Assembly: GCF_002157835.1 (NCBI RefSeq) | Contig: NZ_CP020809.1 | Span: forward strand, 5,766,001-5,830,000 | Direction of reading: 5' to 3' | Origin: Mycobacterium dioxanotrophicus | GTDB taxonomy: Bacteria > Actinomycetota > Actinomycetes > Mycobacteriales > Mycobacteriaceae | Length of the DNA stretch: 64,000 bases | In this document: piece after piece, positions 17,250 to 27,592 of the stretch | Layout of the letters: each line of letters opens with the position of its first letter | Numbering within the stretch: the stretch's first letter is position 1 | Translations under genes and position numbers: made by a program | The notes under the pieces: generated by a model | Told to the model about the DNA's origin: nothing | Seen by the model: the letters and a program-made list of their open reading frames with translations, nothing else | Database searches by the model: none

Positions 17250-18601
17250 AATATGTTCCCGACAAACTTTCCCACGTCGGCGCCCCCGAAAGCTCCGAAC
17301 ACTGCGCCCGCCGTGGTGAGCACCGGGACGCCCACCGGCGCAAAAGGACCGGTGGCAGCGCCAGCCAAAGCACCTAGCTCGGCACCGCCCCATCCTCCTC
17401 CGCCGCCCGCTGCAGCGACGACCGCGGCAATACAGCGATCCCGGCCTGTATCTGCCATAGCCATATCGAAAACCGCAGTGGCAATGACCAGGGAAGGACC
17501 ACCCACACGGGCAGCCTTGCCGAAGCTCTCCAGAGACTCCGCAGTCAACATCGGCAGACGCCCGCCATGACTGACATGCTTCTCGAAACCGGACAGACCC
17601 CCACCGGCATAAGTGGAGATCCGGTCGATCAACTCAACCGGCACTGCCGAGTGCCTACCGGTCGCGGTTGTGAATCCCGCATTGACCCGCCCCTCCGGGT
17701 CCATAGACATCGTGAAATTCGAACCGTCCGGGAAAGTAGTAGATGTGAAGTCACAATTGCTGCCAAGATCATGCCACGAACTGGTCCGTGACGTGCTATT
17801 TCCGCGCTTGTCGAACTCCTCGACGGTAACGTAGTTCGTCCGGCTCGGCGTGTCCATGAACTTGTGCTTGGTTCCGACCTGCTTACTTCCATCCTGGTGA
17901 ATTACTGTGGTCACCTCTTCGCCATGGTCGTTGACCGACTCGATAGTTTCACGGACCGCGGTTGCCTCATCACCAGCACGTATCGCTTCTTGACCGATAA
18001 TCCCCATTGGGTCCTTCGGATTCGGGACTTGATCCCGCGGTCGCTGAGGCGCCGGTATGTCGAAGGGCGATGACGAGGGTCCCGCTTCGACGAACCCGTG
18101 ATCTCGGCCTGCGGCGACGACCGCGTTGGCCGTGCTGTCGTCGGCGTCGCCAACAGCCGTCAGCAGTCCGTTGATGGTGGTCTGTTCCTCACGTGCCAAA
18201 GCTTGAAGCTTGGCGAGTTCCTCTTCCGACAAGACGACGGGGTCGACAAGCACGACCCATTGGTCGGTGACATTCAATGGTCCTTGATCGACCTCCGCGG
18301 CCTTGTTGAGCAGGGCATTGCGTGCTGGAACGATAGTTCCGCTGCCGTTCTTCAGTGCTGCAGCAATACCATTCGCGTACGCGGAGAACTTCAACGTCTG
18401 GCGGCGAGCCCGTCCGAACATTGCCTCTGCCGCTTCGTGAGAGCGGCCAGACCAACCTCTGGCCTCGGGCATTCGCTGGCAAGCATCGTCCACGCCAGTT
18501 ACGGCATCTGCGACCGATGCAGCGCTCGCAGTGATCGCGCCTGCCGACGCCGTCAGAGAATCCGGGTTCCAACCTTGCAGTGTGGTGCGGTTCGGCAACA
18601 T
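17237..18601 (-). CDS. type VII secretion substrate with glycine-zipper C-terminus (putative toxin)
   Basis: 454 residues. The first 100 or so residues are a helical WXG100/LXG-like module with a Trp50-Ser-Gly52 turn (ARGWSGRSHEAAEAMFGRAR). A linker (about 130-210, Pro-rich QRPRDQVPNPKDP) leads to a middle beta-rich region (210-330; VTTVIHQDGSKQVGTKHK, FTSTTFPDGSNFTMS). The last 80 residues alternate Gly and Ala over hydrophobic stretches (AAVVAAAGGGGGWGGAELGA; GAVFGAFGGADVGKFVG), a glycine zipper that could insert in membranes. It starts three nt after the EspC-like gene. The layout recalls S. aureus TspA, a membrane-depolarising T7 toxin. No enzymatic motif is seen. Toxin function is inferred. 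Confidence 0.72.
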   Translation of the reverse strand: MLPNRTTLQGWNPDSLTASAGAITASAASVADAVTGVDDACQRMPEARGWSGRSHEAAEAMFGRARRQTLKFSAYANGIAAALKNGSGTIVPARNALLNKAAEVDQGPLNVTDQWVVLVDPVVLSEEELAKLQALAREEQTTINGLLTAVGDADDSTANAVVAAGRDHGFVEAGPSSSPFDIPAPQRPRDQVPNPKDPMGIIGQEAIRAGDEATAVRETIESVNDHGEEVTTVIHQDGSKQVGTKHKFMDTPSRTNYVTVEEFDKRGNSTSRTSSWHDLGSNCDFTSTTFPDGSNFTMSMDPEGRVNAGFTTATGRHSAVPVELIDRISTYAGGGLSGFEKHVSHGGRLPMLTAESLESFGKAARVGGPSLVIATAVFDMAMADTGRDRCIAAVVAAAGGGGGWGGAELGALAGAATGPFAPVGVPVLTTAGAVFGAFGGADVGKFVGNILCPY

Positions 18602-18604
18602 CAG

Positions 18605-18889
18605 CTAGAAGAACCCGTCGAACTGGCCGGCCAGCGTGTTGTCGGCAACTTCGAAGCGGTCGCCGGCCCCGCGGACCGCCGTTCCGATCTTGGTGACGTT
18701 CTGTGCGAGTTGGTTTGCGACACCAGTGAAATGTTCGCCCACGGTATGAGCCGCCCATTGAGTGGTCGAGCTCGCCAAGCCATCAGCTGATGTCGACACC
18801 TTCGACCCCACGTCGGCGCGACCGATCACTGAGGCTGCAGAATCCACCTGTCCGGCAAGGGCCCGCAACAGTTCTGGGTTAACTAACAC
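18605..18889 (-). CDS. EspC-like (DUF2580) type VII secretion partner
   Basis: 94 residues, GTG at 18889 behind GAGGGGGAG. It is a two-helix protein of the EspC/WXG100-like size class: helix one MLVNPELLRALAGQVDSAAS, a turn with Trp45 (STTQWAAH), helix two to about 78. Near the C-terminus Phe79-Glu-Val-Ala-Asp83 resembles the YxxxD/E export signal with Phe for Tyr. Such proteins pair with larger substrates for ESX export. It lies three nt ahead of the toxin-like gene, so a dimeric secretion complex is likely. No ESX machinery is in this window. Confidence 0.75.
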   Translation of the reverse strand: MLVNPELLRALAGQVDSAASVIGRADVGSKVSTSADGLASSTTQWAAHTVGEHFTGVANQLAQNVTKIGTAVRGAGDRFEVADNTLAGQFDGFF

Positions 18890-19040
18890 ATCTCCCCCTC
18901 GAGCAACAACGAATCACCTCGATCCTGGCACACAGCAACCCCACAGAAATGCAGCAGTTTCAACCCCCCCGTCGGCCACCGGTGAGAATCACGGCGAGTT
19001 TTTCGGAATAGCGCTCGGGCGATGGCAGGTTGACCCGACC

Positions 19041-19901
19041 ATGACTGACATCACGCGCGCCAAGCCTGACCTCGGTAGTTTCGGCGTTTTCGGGCATTAT
19101 TCGCAGTTCCAGCCGCTGTCGGCAGAACAGTTGCAGGAGATCGAAGCCCTCGGCTACGGGGCGATCTGGGCGGGTGGCTCGCCGCCTGCCGAGCTGGACT
19201 GGGTCGAGCCGATTCTGGAGAAGACCACCAACCTGCAGGTCGCGACGGGCATCGTCAACATCTGGACGGCCGACGCCGGGGCGGTCGCGGAGTCCTTCCA
19301 TCGCATCGACGCCGCGTACCCGGGCCGTTTCCTGCTGGGTATCGGTGTCGGCCACCGCGAGGCCATCGGCGAGTACCGCAAACCGCTCGACGCCCTCACC
19401 GACTATCTGGACAAGCTCGACGAGCACGGCGTTCCCGAGCACCGCCGCGTGGTCGCTGCGCTCGGCCCCAAGGTGCTGCAGTTGTCGGCGGAACGCGCGG
19501 CCGGTGCCCACCCGTACCTGACCACCCCCGAGCACACCGCACAGGCCCGCGAGATCATCGGGCCGGACGCGTTTCTCGCCCCGGAGCACAAGGTGGTGCT
19601 GACCACCGATAACGAAAAGGCCCGCGCGGTCGGCCGCAAGGCCCTCGACCTCTACCTCGGCCTGACCAACTACCTCAACAACTTCAAGCGACTGGGCTTC
19701 ACCGATGCCGATCTGGCCAAGCCGGGCAGCGATGCGTTCATCGACGCCGTGGTCGCGCACGGCACCGTCGACGAGGTGGCGGCGCGACTCAAAGAGCACC
19801 GCGAGGCCGGCGCGGACCACGTGCCCGTGCAGGTTCTCACCTCGCCCGACAAACTGGTACCGGCACTTGCCGAACTTGCCGGGCCGCTGGGCCTCAAGTA
19901 A
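19041..19901 (+). CDS. F420-dependent LLM-class oxidoreductase 1 (Rv3463-like)
   Basis: 286 residues from ATG 19041. Luciferase-like TIM barrel typical of F420H2-dependent enzymes: LQEIEALGYGAIWAGGSPPAE, ATGIVNIW, IDAAYPGRFLLGIGVGH, AALGPKVLQLSAERAAGAHPYL, cited here as short blocks. The pattern fits the TIGR03620-type family. It precedes a close paralog and rmlB-rmlC, the place held by Rv3463 in M. tuberculosis. The substrate is unknown. The frame is open upstream to 18762 but that part overlaps the divergent EspC-like gene and is not family-like. Confidence 0.9.
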   Translation: MTDITRAKPDLGSFGVFGHYSQFQPLSAEQLQEIEALGYGAIWAGGSPPAELDWVEPILEKTTNLQVATGIVNIWTADAGAVAESFHRIDAAYPGRFLLGIGVGHREAIGEYRKPLDALTDYLDKLDEHGVPEHRRVVAALGPKVLQLSAERAAGAHPYLTTPEHTAQAREIIGPDAFLAPEHKVVLTTDNEKARAVGRKALDLYLGLTNYLNNFKRLGFTDADLAKPGSDAFIDAVVAHGTVDEVAARLKEHREAGADHVPVQVLTSPDKLVPALAELAGPLGLK

Positions 19902-19916
19902 TCGAAAGGGACGCGA

Positions 19917-20762
19917 ATGAGCTTGAACCTGGGCCGCTTTGGGGTGTGGACGTTCGGTGCGCCGACGCCCGAGCAGGCCGCCGAGATCGAGAAGCTGGGC
20001 TACGGCGCCATCTGGCCGGGCGGTTCGCCCACCGCCGACCTGGCGTTCGTCGAACCGATCCTGGCGGCGACCGACACGCTGCAGGTGGCCACCGGCATCG
20101 TCAATGTGTGGACTGCCCCCGCGGCGCAGGTGGCTGAGTCCTATCACCGCATCGAGGCGGCACACCCCGGCCGGTTCATCCTCGGCATCGGCATCGGCCA
20201 TCCCGAGCACACCCAGGAGTACCGCAAGCCCTACGACGTGCTGGTCGAGTACCTCGACGCGCTCGACGAGCAGGGTGTGCCGAAGGAACGGCGAGTGGTA
20301 GCCGCGCTGGGACCCAAGGTGCTGAAGCTGGCCGCCGACCGTAGTGCGGGCGCGCATCCGTACCTGACGACGCCCGAGCACACCGCGCAGGCCCGCGAGC
20401 TCATCGGCCCTGGCGTGTTTCTCGCCCCCGAGCACAAGGTGGTGCTGACCGACGGGTCCGAGCAACAGGGCGAGGCGGCGCGGGCGGTCGGCCGCGAGAC
20501 CGTCGACTTCTATCTGAATCTGAGCAATTACCTGAACAACTGGCGACGGTTGGGATTCAGCGAGGACGACATCGCCAAGCCCGGCAGCAACCGTCTGATC
20601 GATGCTGTCGTCGCTCACGGCACGCCCGATGACGTAGCGGCGCGTTTGCGGCAACACCTCGACGCGGGCGCCGACCATGTGGCGATCCAGGTGCTCGGCG
20701 GATGGGACAAGCTGCTCGGAACACTGACGGAGCTGGCAGGCCCGCTGGGCCTGAAAGGCTGA
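19917..20762 (+). CDS. F420-dependent LLM-class oxidoreductase 2
   Basis: 281 residues, ATG 19917 with a GAAAGGGA site. It is a clear tandem paralog of the preceding gene, sharing EIEKLGYGAIWPGGSPTADL, ATGIVNVW, HPGRFILGIGIGH, SAGAHPYLTTPEHTAQARE, NLSNYLNNWRRLGF and the terminal ELAGPLGLK. It has about four extra residues in the GSEQQGEAARAVGRE loop. The gap between the two is 15 nt, so they form one operon. Two paralogs side by side suggest either different substrates or a heterodimer; the sequence does not decide. Confidence 0.9.
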   Translation: MSLNLGRFGVWTFGAPTPEQAAEIEKLGYGAIWPGGSPTADLAFVEPILAATDTLQVATGIVNVWTAPAAQVAESYHRIEAAHPGRFILGIGIGHPEHTQEYRKPYDVLVEYLDALDEQGVPKERRVVAALGPKVLKLAADRSAGAHPYLTTPEHTAQARELIGPGVFLAPEHKVVLTDGSEQQGEAARAVGRETVDFYLNLSNYLNNWRRLGFSEDDIAKPGSNRLIDAVVAHGTPDDVAARLRQHLDAGADHVAIQVLGGWDKLLGTLTELAGPLGLKG

Positions 20763-20775
20763 TCGGACAGCCCGT

Positions 20776-20781
20776 TAGAGT
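20776..20781 (+). promoter_or_regulatory. candidate -10 of leaderless rmlB
   Basis: TAGAGT hexamer six bases before the rmlB ATG at 20788, with no Shine-Dalgarno. This fits a leaderless start, so rmlBC may be transcribed separately from the LLM pair. Confidence 0.45.
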
Positions 20782-20784
20782 TGA

Positions 20785-22369
<1,585 letters not shown>

Positions 22370-22373
<4 letters not shown>

Positions 22374-23770
22374 CTGCGTCGCAGCAGCGCACCACCCACG
22401 AGACCGACGAACGGGATCGCCGCGAGGATGGCGCTGAGCATCGCACTGCCGCCGGTGACGAGGGTGAAGTTCGTCAGGACCAGCCACAGGCTGCCCAGCA
22501 GGCCGGCACACGCCAGGGCCGGCGCGATGCGGGTCTGCCAGGTGCGTCCGGCGGCGTCGGAGCGGTGGCGGGCGAAGTAGACCAGTACCGCCACCGAGGT
22601 GGTGAGCATCAGCAGCACCATTCCGACCGTCGCCACACCGGCCATCGACCCGAACACTCCGACCAAGGGGTCGACCCCGAGCGCGGCGAGGATGCCGACG
22701 ATGACGGCGGCCGTGACGGTCTGCACCACCGAGGACACCGCGGGCGAGCCGTGCGACGAATGCACGGTCGCCAATCTGTTGGGCAGCAACCCTTTTCGGG
22801 CCAGCGCGAACTGGTAGCGGGCGATCACGTTGTGAAAGGACAGCACGCAGGCGAAGAGACTGGTCAGCAGCAACACGTTGACGACGTCACGGCCGATCCT
22901 GCCGAGGTTGGCGTCGGTGGTGTCCAACAGCATGTTGGCGTCACCGGCCAGGGTGCGCTGGGCGGTTTCGGTGACCTGGTCGGGGCCGATCGCGACGACG
23001 AACGCCCAGCACGTGATCGCGTAGAAGCCGCCGATGAGTAGCACCGCCGCATAGGTGGCGCGGGGAATGGTGCGTTCAGGATTGCGGGCCTCGTCGCGGA
23101 ACACCGCCGTTGCCTCGAAACCGATGAAGCCCGTCAGCGCGAACAGCACCGCGATGCCCAGCGCGCCGTGGGTGAAGATACCCGGGGTGAACGATGCGAA
23201 CGTCACGCCGGCAGGCCCCGGCTTCGCGACGATCACCAGATCGAGCACCACAACCACGCTGATCTCCAGCACCAGCGCCACCCCGAGTACCTTGGCACTG
23301 AGGTCGATATGCCGGTACCCGAGCAGCGCCACGATCGCGAGTATCACGAACGAGTAGGCAGGCCAAGGTATTTGCGGTCCTCCGTAGAACCGCACGGTAT
23401 CGCCGATGGCCCAGCCGATGTAGCCGTAGATGCCCACCTGGATCGCGGTGTAGGCGATCAGCGCGACTGCGGCGATGCCACTGCCCGGCCGGTTACCCAG
23501 TCCCAGCGTCACGTAGGAGAAGAAGGCTCCGGCCTCGGGCACATACGGCGTCATCGCCACGAAGCCGACGCTGAACACCAGCAGAACCGCTGCGGCGATG
23601 AGGAATCCGACCGGTGCGCCCGCACCGTTGCCGAGTCCCATCGCCAGCGGCATGTTGCCGCCGATGACGGTCAGCGGGGCTGCGGCCGCGACCACCATGA
23701 ACACCACTCCGACCGGACCGAGCTTCCCGTGCAGCCGGTGGTCGGCAGTCGTTTCAGTGTTGGTACTCAT
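22370..23770 (-). CDS. APC-family amino acid permease
   Basis: 466 residues with about 12 membrane helices. The start of the transport core GPVGVVFMVVAAAAPLTVIGGN and the stretch FIGFEATAVFRDEARNPERTIPRAT (cited as GFEATAVFRDEARNPE) are classic APC/YfnA-type motifs. It is related to the permease at 58742, which has the same blocks. The gene starts within the stop of the P1 aminopeptidase (ATGA overlap), so uptake and hydrolysis of a peptide-like or amide substrate are probably linked. Confidence 0.9.
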
Positions 23771-24879
23771 TGCCCCTCCAGGAGAAGTGCGTGGCGAAAC
23801 ATCTTGTGGTCCAATGCATGTGCGGTACGGCCGCCGCGCCCCGTCAGGGTGTCCGCAGCGACGAGACAGTTCAGGATGGCTTCTTCGGTGGCCTCGATCA
23901 CCAGGTCGAAAAGCCGGGTCATCAGTTGTGGGGCCACCATGCGCAGCCCGATTTCAGGGTGGTCGGTATCGGGATCCTCGTCCCAGGCATACGGCGGGAT
24001 GCCGCGGTTGCCGGTGGCGAAGGCCAGCATCAGGTCGCCGCTGTACTGCTCCCCGGTGCCACCGAGCCTGCCGACCGCGAGCGAGGAGCGCTGGGCCAGC
24101 CGCGTGCACTGGTGCGGCAGCAGAGGTGCGTCGGTCGCGACGATGACGATGATCGAACCCGATCCGGGGGCGTAGGCCAGCGGCATCTCGGGCAGCGGCA
24201 CGCAATCGGGGCCGATCACCTCTCCCACCGCAACGCCGTTGACCCGCAGTCGTTCTCGACGGCCGTGGTTGGCCTGGACCAGCACGCCCACGGTGTAGCG
24301 GCCGGCAGCGGTGTCGGTGATGCGCGATGCGGTGCCGATGCCGCCCTTGAAACCGTGGCAGATCATGCCGGTGCCGCCGCCGACGTTGCCCTCGGCAACC
24401 GGTCCGTCGGACGCCGAGGCCAGCGCGGCGTGCACATGTTCGGCCCGCACGTGATGGCCGTTGATGTCGTTGAGCAGCCCGTCGTAGGTCTCGCCGACCA
24501 CGGGCAGCGACCAGTACAGGCCGTCGCCGCGGGCCTGTACCTGCGCGTCGACCAGCGCGTCGCGCACCACGCCGACGCTGTGGGTGTTGGTGAGGGCGAC
24601 GGCGGAGGTGAGCTCCCCGGATTCGCGCACCCATTCCAGTCCGGTGAGTTCGCCGCTGCCGTTGAGCCGGTGGGTACCGGCGAACACGGGCTCGTGCCAG
24701 ATGCCGGCATGCGGGACGACGACTGTCACACCGGTGTTGACCTCGGGCGATGGCTGAATGGTGGTGTGCCCGACGCGCACGCCAGGGACATCGGTGATGG
24801 CGTTGTGCGGGCCGGTGGGGTGGTCGCCGATGACGACCCCGAGGTCTCGGACCCGTGGATGGGTGGGGTGATCAGACAT
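23767..24879 (-). CDS. P1-family aminopeptidase (DmpA-like, S58)
   Basis: 370 residues. N-terminal nucleophile hydrolase that self-cleaves to two chains. The processing block is GSGSIIVIVATDAPL, with the new N-terminal nucleophile at Ser242 (or Ser240). NAITDVPGVRVGHTT, NVGGGTGMICHGFKGGIGTAS and VGVLVQANHGRR are other family blocks. Members act on N-terminal D- or L-residues, amides or beta-peptides. GGAGG precedes the ATG. Operon with the APC permease, divergent from TetR. Confidence 0.9.
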   Translation of the reverse strand: MSDHPTHPRVRDLGVVIGDHPTGPHNAITDVPGVRVGHTTIQPSPEVNTGVTVVVPHAGIWHEPVFAGTHRLNGSGELTGLEWVRESGELTSAVALTNTHSVGVVRDALVDAQVQARGDGLYWSLPVVGETYDGLLNDINGHHVRAEHVHAALASASDGPVAEGNVGGGTGMICHGFKGGIGTASRITDTAAGRYTVGVLVQANHGRRERLRVNGVAVGEVIGPDCVPLPEMPLAYAPGSGSIIVIVATDAPLLPHQCTRLAQRSSLAVGRLGGTGEQYSGDLMLAFATGNRGIPPYAWDEDPDTDHPEIGLRMVAPQLMTRLFDLVIEATEEAILNCLVAADTLTGRGGRTAHALDHKMFRHALLLEGQ

Positions 24880-24903
24880 TCAACCTCCGGAGGCCCGTAG
24901 TTC

Positions 24904-24949
24904 TTTTCACGTTTGGAAAATAATGTGCTTCCGCGGCGGCTTGCGCAAG
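24904..24949. promoter_or_regulatory. candidate TetR operators in divergent promoter
   Basis: The 101-nt gap between the peptidase and tetR holds a perfect 10-bp palindrome CTTGCGCAAG (24940-24949) and an inverted repeat TTTTC-N7-GAAAA (24904-24920). Either could bind the TetR protein. The position suits control of both transcripts. Confidence 0.45.
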
Positions 24950-24980
24950 AGAAACCGCGAAATCAGGTAAGGATGAACCT

Positions 24981-25592
24981 GTGGCACGGCCGAATCGACA
25001 AGCAGAACGACGCGAGGAGATCCTCGACGCCGCCATCGCGCTGATCGAACGCCACGACCTGGCCACCCTGCGGATCGCCGACGTCGCCGCTGAGCTCGGG
25101 CTGACCGCCAACGCGGTGCGCTACTACTTCAAGGAGATGGACCAGCTGCTCTCCGAACTGGCCCAACGCTCCGATTCCCGGTTCTACGACGACCGGCTGG
25201 CCGTCGTCGACAACACCGACGACGTGCGTGAGCAACTCGCGCTGACCATCGCCGCCGGCCTGCCGACCGGCCCGGAGGACGCGGAGTGGCGGGCGATCTG
25301 GCGGGCCGTGCTGGCTGCAGGCTTCGAACTCGACCAGCGCCGCGACGTTCAGCACATCTATCACCGACAGGTAGACCTCTACACCCGCGTCCTCGAGGCC
25401 GGCGCCGGTTCGGGAGTGTTCCGGCTGGGTTCCCCCGCGCGCGATGCCGCCATGACCCTGATGGCGATGGAGGACTATCTCGGCTACCGCATCGTGGCGC
25501 GTGACCCGGAGATCACGCGTTCGACGGCGCTGCGGCTCATGCGCGGATACGCCGAGCTGGCCACCGGGGCCCAGCTTCCGGTCACGGTGTGA
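24981..25592 (+). CDS. TetR-family transcriptional regulator
   Basis: 203 residues, GTG 24981 with AAGGATG eight nt upstream. The N-terminal helix-turn-helix is clear: REEILDAAIALIERHDLATLRIADVAAELGLTANAVRYYF (positions 10-50, cited in short: AAELGLTANAVRYYFK). The ligand-binding part is variable. It is divergent from the aminopeptidase-permease operon and overlaps the EamA exporter by four nt (GTGA), so it probably represses both sides in response to a peptide- or amine-like compound. Confidence 0.9.
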   Translation: MARPNRQAERREEILDAAIALIERHDLATLRIADVAAELGLTANAVRYYFKEMDQLLSELAQRSDSRFYDDRLAVVDNTDDVREQLALTIAAGLPTGPEDAEWRAIWRAVLAAGFELDQRRDVQHIYHRQVDLYTRVLEAGAGSGVFRLGSPARDAAMTLMAMEDYLGYRIVARDPEITRSTALRLMRGYAELATGAQLPVTV

Positions 25593-26467
25593 GCACCAAC
25601 TCGCGAGCACCGCTGGGCGCTGCGTCGTTGGTGGTGATCGCCGCGGTCAGCCAGGAGGTCGGCGCCGCGTTCGCCGTCGGCCTGTTCGCCGCGCTGGGCG
25701 TCGTCGGCGCGTTGTTCGCCCGGTTCGCGGTGGCAGGCGTCATCTTGTGCACGGTGGTGCGCCCGTCGATCCGCGGCTTGACGCGACGCGCCTGGAGTTC
25801 GGCGGCCGCGTTGGCGACGACGCTGGCCGTGATGAACTTCTGCTTCTACCTGGCGATCGACCGGATCCCGCTCGGTGTCGCGGTGACCGTCGAAGCGCTT
25901 GGGCCACTGATCCTTTCGGTCGTGACGAGCACGCGGCGCATCGCGTGGTTGTGGGCCGTCCTGGCCTTTGCCGGCGTCGCACTGCTGGGTCTTCCGCACG
26001 GCGGCGGTGGCCATTACAACCCGATGGGATTCGTCTTCGCCGCGGCCGCAGGCGTCGCCTGGGCGGGCTACATCCTGGCTTCGGCACGCACTGCGGCCGA
26101 GTTCCGCCGCGTCGACGGGCTGGCCCTCGCCACAGCCATGGGCGCAATCGCCGTCGCGCCCTTTGCGATCGTCGCCGTGAATCTGTCCGACGCACTGCAC
26201 TGGCATGTGCTCGGCGTGGGCCTTGCCGTCGGCGTGATGTCGTCGGTGATCCCGTACTCGTTGGAGCTGATATCCCTGCGCCGGTTGTCCCCCGCCGCGT
26301 TCGCCGTGCTCACCTGTCTGTCACCGGTCACCGCCGCGCTGGCCGGGCTCGTGGTGCTGGGCCAGCAGATCGGCGTGCTCGGGTATGTGGGGGTCGTGCT
26401 GGTGACCGTCGCGAGCGTCGGCGCGGTCCGCACAGCGCACGCCGGACCTGCCGAACCGCTCGGCTAG
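25589..26467 (+). CDS. EamA/RhtA-type DMT exporter
   Basis: 292 residues, about ten membrane helices in two EamA repeats. IPLGVAVTVEALGPLILSV and VIPYSLELISLRRLSPAAFAVLTCLSPVTAALAG, read as IPYSLELISLRRLSP, are typical of RhtA-like amino acid exporters. GTG 25589 overlaps the tetR stop, so it is translated with its regulator. Pairing with a peptidase and permease suggests export of an excess amino acid product. Unrelated in detail to the exporter at 1074. Confidence 0.87.
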   Translation: MSTNSRAPLGAASLVVIAAVSQEVGAAFAVGLFAALGVVGALFARFAVAGVILCTVVRPSIRGLTRRAWSSAAALATTLAVMNFCFYLAIDRIPLGVAVTVEALGPLILSVVTSTRRIAWLWAVLAFAGVALLGLPHGGGGHYNPMGFVFAAAAGVAWAGYILASARTAAEFRRVDGLALATAMGAIAVAPFAIVAVNLSDALHWHVLGVGLAVGVMSSVIPYSLELISLRRLSPAAFAVLTCLSPVTAALAGLVVLGQQIGVLGYVGVVLVTVASVGAVRTAHAGPAEPLG

Positions 26468-26483
26468 GTCACCTTTTCCACCG

Positions 26484-26540
26484 CGAGCAGACACGTAAGT
26501 CCGCGACACGCCGGTTTTCGGGTACCGCGGTGACTGCTCG
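26484..26540. repeat. intergenic inverted repeat between convergent genes
   Basis: CGAGCAGACAC (26484-26494) and GTGACTGCTCG (26530-26540) pair with one mismatch in 11 across a 35-nt centre. It lies between the converging eamA and amiB genes. GAGCAGAC-type palindromes recur between genes in mycobacteria as far as I recall; here it may act as a bidirectional transcription stop. Confidence 0.5.
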
Positions 26541-26546
26541 TGGGGA

Positions 26547-27563
26547 TCAGGTGACGGTCAGCTCGCCGTCGCGCACCTGCGCCTTGAGTGTGACGGGTTT
26601 TTGCGACGCCGTGAGAACCGCCCACGCGACCGGCTCGGTGAGCTCGGTGCGGATGGTCCGGCGCAGACCGCGGGCACCGTAGACCGGGTCGAATCCCCTG
26701 CGCTGCACGAAGTCCACCACGCTGTCGTCGACCTCGAGGTCGACGTCGCGGGCTTTGAGCCGCCGCACCAGGTCGCCGATCTCCTTGCGCGTCACGCGTT
26801 CGGCTGTGGTGTCGTCGAACGCGTCGAACACCACGGTTTCGTCGATGCGGTTGAAGAACTCGGGGTCGAAGAACTCCTCGACCGCCTCGCGCACGACGCT
26901 CTGGTGCGACGCCGCGCCGCGCTGCGGCCACCACCACCGCCGCTTGCGCCGCGCCCGTTGCCGCACAGCGACTTCCAACGAACCCAGGTTGGAGGTCAGG
27001 AAGATGTAGCTGTTGCGGAACGAGATCTTCTGCTGCCCGTTGGCCAACCGCAGCTCACCGGTGTCCAGTACGTGTAGCAGGGCCCGCAGCACACTGGCGT
27101 CGGCCTTCTCGACCTCGTCGAACAGCACGATGCCGGGCATATACGGCCCGCCCTCGATCTTGGCCTTGTCGAAGAGCGTGAAGGATTCCTTGCTGCCCGC
27201 GTAGCCGGGCGGCGCACCCGACAGCGACGCGGCGTAATGCTCCTGTGCCAGTGCGCTCATGTCGATGCGGCACAGATCGTCGGGTCCCGTCCGCAAGGCC
27301 GCGGCGACCTGGCGGACGAGTTCGGTCTTGCCGACCCCGGTCGGACCCACCAGCAGCACGCTGGACAGGGGACGACCGGGATCGGCCACGCCGACATGAG
27401 CGATGGACACCGCGCGCACCACCGCGTCGACGGCGTGCGCCTGGCCCAGGATCGCGGTGTTGAGCCGTCGCGAAAGCGCTTTGGGGTCAAAGCCATCCAC
27501 GGTTTCGACACTGGCAGGCTCATCGGCCACCCGGGCAGAATTGCGGTTCTGCTCGTGATACAT
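26547..27563 (-). CDS. amiB: AAA+ ATPase of the amidase locus (AmiB/ClpX-like)
   Basis: 338 residues from ATG 27563 (a TTG at 27581 with a weak GAGAG site is possible). One AAA+ module like the D2 domain of Clp ATPases: Walker A GPTGVGKTE, Walker B IVLFDEVEKAD, sensor IFLTSNLGS, Arg finger in FFNRIDE, and a C-terminal small domain GFDPVYGARGLRRTI. No N-terminal Clp domain and no zinc finger. Unusual basic insert RQRARRKRRWWWPQRG after the sensor. It follows amiE with a 29-nt gap, as amiB does in the Pseudomonas aeruginosa amidase operon. Confidence 0.83.
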   Translation of the reverse strand: MYHEQNRNSARVADEPASVETVDGFDPKALSRRLNTAILGQAHAVDAVVRAVSIAHVGVADPGRPLSSVLLVGPTGVGKTELVRQVAAALRTGPDDLCRIDMSALAQEHYAASLSGAPPGYAGSKESFTLFDKAKIEGGPYMPGIVLFDEVEKADASVLRALLHVLDTGELRLANGQQKISFRNSYIFLTSNLGSLEVAVRQRARRKRRWWWPQRGAASHQSVVREAVEEFFDPEFFNRIDETVVFDAFDDTTAERVTRKEIGDLVRRLKARDVDLEVDDSVVDFVQRRGFDPVYGARGLRRTIRTELTEPVAWAVLTASQKPVTLKAQVRDGELTVT

Positions 27564-27592
27564 ATCGGTGAGGAACGGCAATGCGTCGTCTC

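Noticed and set aside
16470..18889. prophage or transposon origin of the cassette
   Set aside because: No integrase, transposase, tRNA junction or terminal repeats found; composition alone is not enough.
18960..20678. 572-codon open frame on the minus strand
   Set aside because: Antisense to the two LLM oxidoreductases; low-complexity Arg/Val/Gly/Asp composition and no motif.
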